From NAK82 sp036172345 (GTDB lineage: Bacteria; Chloroflexota; Anaerolineae; 4572-78; NAK82), in contig JASFBB010000186.1 in NCBI GenBank assembly GCA_036172345.1, forward strand, positions 1-8,079: DNA of 8,079 nucleotides. The letters run 5' to 3'. Both the position numbers and the translations under genes were made by a program. Positions within the stretch are counted from its first letter, which is position 1. The number at the start of each line of letters is the position of its first letter. A model generated the notes under the pieces. The model ran no database searches. It had not been told where the DNA came from and saw only the letters and a program-made list of their open reading frames with translations. Below are positions 5,903 to 8,079 of the stretch, one piece after another.

Positions 5903-7033
5903 TCAGACACCCAACGCTTCGCGCACCCGGTCGAAGAAACTGCGTTCGCGTTGTGGCACCACCTCCTTGTCTAGGGTCTTGCCCAATTCGATCAACAAGG
6001 CGCGCTGTTCCGGGGTGAGGTTGGTGGGAGTCAGCACCTGAATGGTGACGATCATGTCCCCACGCCCATCGCGCCGCAGATAGGGAACGCCCAGCCCGCG
6101 CAGACGGATGGTGTCACCTGTTTGGGTTCCGGCCGGGATGATCAATTTGTGCATCGTGCCATCCACAGTGGGTACCTCCACCTCATCGCCCAGTGCTGCC
6201 TGGGCGATATTGATGGCCAATTCCAGGTAGATGTCGTGATCCACGCGCCGGAAGAAGCGATGGGGCTTCACGTGCAACACGACGTACAGGTTGCCGGGCG
6301 ACCCCCCGTTCAGGCCCGGCTCGCCCTCTTTAGCGAGTCGAATCTGGGTGCCATCATCCACACCGGCGGGGATTTTGACTGCCAGCCGGCGTTGTTCCAG
6401 CACTCTCCTGCGCCCTCGGCAACGACTGCATGGCGTGGTGACCACTTCACCCTCGCCCTGGCAGCGCGGACAGGTCGAGATGTTCAGGAAGAACCCCATC
6501 TGGTGACGCACCTCACCCAGGCCGTTGCACTCCGGGCAGCGGATCGGTGAGGTGCCCGGTTCGGCGCCTGTGCCACCGCAATGCGGACAGAGTTGGTGAC
6601 GGGCGATCTCGATCTCCTTCTCCGCGCCGAACACTGCCTCGGTGAATTCGATCTCCAGGTCGTAGCGCAGGTCGGCGCCGCGCTGGGGGCCACGTCGCGC
6701 CCGCGTGCGGCTTCCGAAGCCCATCCCGAAGCTGCTGCCGAAAAACTCTTCGAATATCTCGAAGGGATCGCGGAAACCGCCAAAGCCTTCGAAACCGCCC
6801 CAGCCGCCCGGAGCGCCTCCATGGCCAAAGCGGTCATAGATGGCGCGCTTCTCGGGATCGCTCAGCACCTGATAGGCCTCATTGATCTCCTTGAAGCGGA
6901 TCTCGGCATCCGGTTCCTTGCATACATCCGGATGATACTGGCGTGCCAGGCGGCGATATGCCTTTTTGATGTCCTCGGTGCTGGCATTACGATCTACGCC
7001 CAAGACTTCGTAGTAGTCCCGTTTGCTGCTCAA
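5903..7033 (-). CDS. dnaJ: Chaperone protein DnaJ (Hsp40)
   Basis: DnaJ delivers unfolded clients to DnaK and stimulates its ATPase in the cytoplasm. The 376-residue protein is a full-length type I DnaJ. The J domain at 5-70 has the essential HPD at 34-36. A Gly/Phe-rich region spans about 70-108. The zinc-binding domain has four repeats starting at Cys149 (CPHCGGTG), Cys166 (CPECNGLG), Cys188 (CPRCQGEG) and Cys202 (CSRCRGRR). The last lacks the second Gly of CxxCxGxG but keeps both cysteines. The C-terminal substrate-binding domains run from about 212 to 350. The ATG follows a GGGAGAG ribosome binding site. The 94-nt gap after dnaK contains no convincing terminator or promoter, so co-transcription with dnaK is likely. 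Confidence 0.97.
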   Translation of the reverse strand: MSSKRDYYEVLGVDRNASTEDIKKAYRRLARQYHPDVCKEPDAEIRFKEINEAYQVLSDPEKRAIYDRFGHGGAPGGWGGFEGFGGFRDPFEIFEEFFGSSFGMGFGSRTRARRGPQRGADLRYDLEIEFTEAVFGAEKEIEIARHQLCPHCGGTGAEPGTSPIRCPECNGLGEVRHQMGFFLNISTCPRCQGEGEVVTTPCSRCRGRRRVLEQRRLAVKIPAGVDDGTQIRLAKEGEPGLNGGSPGNLYVVLHVKPHRFFRRVDHDIYLELAINIAQAALGDEVEVPTVDGTMHKLIIPAGTQTGDTIRLRGLGVPYLRRDGRGDMIVTIQVLTPTNLTPEQRALLIELGKTLDKEVVPQRERSFFDRVREALGV

Positions 7034-7127
7034 CGTTCACTCTCCCGACACTATTCAGAAGGATGTTAGAAACACCGCCTGTGATGGTCTGTACAATGAT
7101 AAACCTGATCCGTTGGGCAACATATGC

Positions 7128-8079
7128 CTAAGCTTCTTGGAATTCCCCGTCTACCACCTCGCCCTCTGGCGGCGGCTGCGTTCCACCGCGCGATGAGGCA
7201 TCATCACGGCCGGCATCGGCGGCACTTTCAGGTTGCTGATAGGCATAGCTGCCGATCCTCTGCGCCACCTTCCCCAATTCTTCGGTAGCTTGTTTGATGC
7301 GTGCTACATCGCCATTGTTGAGCGCTTCGCGCACCAGGGTGATTTGGTGTTCCACTTCCGACCTTATGTCGCCAGGCACACGATCACCGAGCTCGCGCAA
7401 CGCTTTCTCGGCGGCATAGATCATGCTGTCGGCCCGGTTGCGCGCTTCCGCCTCTTCACGGCGGCGCATGTCCTCTTGGCGGTGCCGTTCCGCCTCCTCC
7501 ACCATGCGCCGGATCTCCGCCTCGCTCAGCCCGCTGGAAGCAGTGATGGTGATTTTTTGCTCGCGTCCGGTCGCTTTGTCCCGTGCGCTGACGTGTAGGA
7601 TGCCGTCAGCGTCGATGTCAAAGCACACTTCAATTTGGGGCACTCCTCGGGGCGCAGGGGGGATGCCATCCAGGATGAACTTGCCCAGCAGCTTGTTATC
7701 CGCTGCCATAGGACGTTCGCCCTGCACCACCTTGATTTCCACGCTGGTCTGGCCGTCCGACGCGGTGGAGAAGATCTGGCTCTTACGCGTGGGAATGGTG
7801 GTGTTGCGCGGGATCAACGGGGTGGCGACGCCGCCTAATGTCTCGATGCCCAGGGTGAGCGGCGTCACGTCCAGCAGCAAAACGTCCTTCACCTCGCCGC
7901 CGAGCACACCGGCTTGAATAGCAGCGCCGATCGCGACCACCTCATCCGGATTGACCCCCTTATGCGCCTCACGCCCGAAGATCTTCTTTACGGCAGCTTG
8001 TACCGCCGGGCTGCGCGTCTGCCCGCCCACCAGGACCACCTCGCTAATCTGATGGGGCTCCAGCTTGGCGTCGCAGATC
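7128..8079 (-). CDS. dnaK: Chaperone protein DnaK (Hsp70), C-terminal part (runs off right edge)
   Basis: DnaK is the ATP-driven Hsp70 chaperone of the cytoplasm. The last 316 codons are present and open to the window edge. The first residues visible are the end of the nucleotide-binding domain (ISEVVLVGGQTRSPAVQ, partial residues 11-27). The conserved linker DVLLLDVTPL is at 65-74, followed by the beta-sandwich substrate-binding domain to about 180. The helical lid runs from roughly 183 to 280 and is rich in Glu, Arg and Ala. A flexible tail ends in GEVVDGEFQEA, the usual acidic C-terminus of bacterial DnaK. Apparent internal starts near 8039 are not the true start, because conserved family sequence continues upstream to the window end. 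dnaJ follows 94 nt downstream. Confidence 0.98.
   Translation of the reverse strand, partial: ICDAKLEPHQISEVVLVGGQTRSPAVQAAVKKIFGREAHKGVNPDEVVAIGAAIQAGVLGGEVKDVLLLDVTPLTLGIETLGGVATPLIPRNTTIPTRKSQIFSTASDGQTSVEIKVVQGERPMAADNKLLGKFILDGIPPAPRGVPQIEVCFDIDADGILHVSARDKATGREQKITITASSGLSEAEIRRMVEEAERHRQEDMRRREEAEARNRADSMIYAAEKALRELGDRVPGDIRSEVEHQITLVREALNNGDVARIKQATEELGKVAQRIGSYAYQQPESAADAGRDDASSRGGTQPPPEGEVVDGEFQEA

Noticed and set aside
7034..7127. Candidate promoter between dnaK and dnaJ (TTGCCC upstream of ATTGTA or TTGTAC)
   Set aside because: The -10 match is poor at acceptable spacing, and no CIRCE-type inverted repeat is present. Co-transcription from upstream of dnaK is the simpler reading.

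Overview
The window is an ordinary housekeeping stretch of a bacterial chromosome, and every gene I can support reads on the minus strand. Base composition is moderately GC-rich. The best guess for the host is Chloroflexota, possibly an Anaerolineae-like lineage. The hints are a single-pass membrane protein with a Pro/Thr-rich linker and a C-terminal SH3b domain, the order dnaK-dnaJ-prmA-rsmE, and tRNA genes without an encoded CCA end. This assignment is an inference, because no rRNA or other phylogenetic marker is present beyond a 47-codon piece of EF-Tu.

In transcription order (right to left), the window opens inside dnaK, of which the C-terminal 316 codons are present. dnaJ, prmA (ribosomal protein L11 methyltransferase) and rsmE (16S rRNA m3U1498 methyltransferase) follow. 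These look like one chaperone and ribosome-modification operon: dnaJ to prmA is 15 nt, and the prmA stop overlaps the rsmE start as ATGA. After a 252-nt gap comes a second unit. It has a well-spaced sigma70-type promoter (TTGCAC-17-TACAAT) embedded in a 9-bp inverted repeat with one mismatch. That promoter precedes the SH3b membrane protein, then ligA (NAD-dependent DNA ligase), then a small LOG/TIGR00725-like nucleotide-binding protein 24 nt behind ligA. A hairpin-forming leader lies just upstream of ligA.

The third unit begins immediately after the LOG-like gene. A near-consensus promoter (TTGACT-17-TATACT) drives tRNA-Tyr(GUA), tRNA-Thr(GGU) and tuf (EF-Tu), which runs off the left edge. 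This is a variant of the well-known tRNA-tuf operon. The visible part of tuf uses almost only G-ending codons and TTG for Leu, unlike every neighbour.

I see no mobile element, CRISPR array, phage gene, defence system or clearly novel system. The observations worth checking are regulatory or compositional: the inverted repeat over the SH3b-gene promoter, the hairpins before ligA, the tuf codon pattern, the unassigned membrane SH3b protein, and the lack of obvious intrinsic terminators between the three units.
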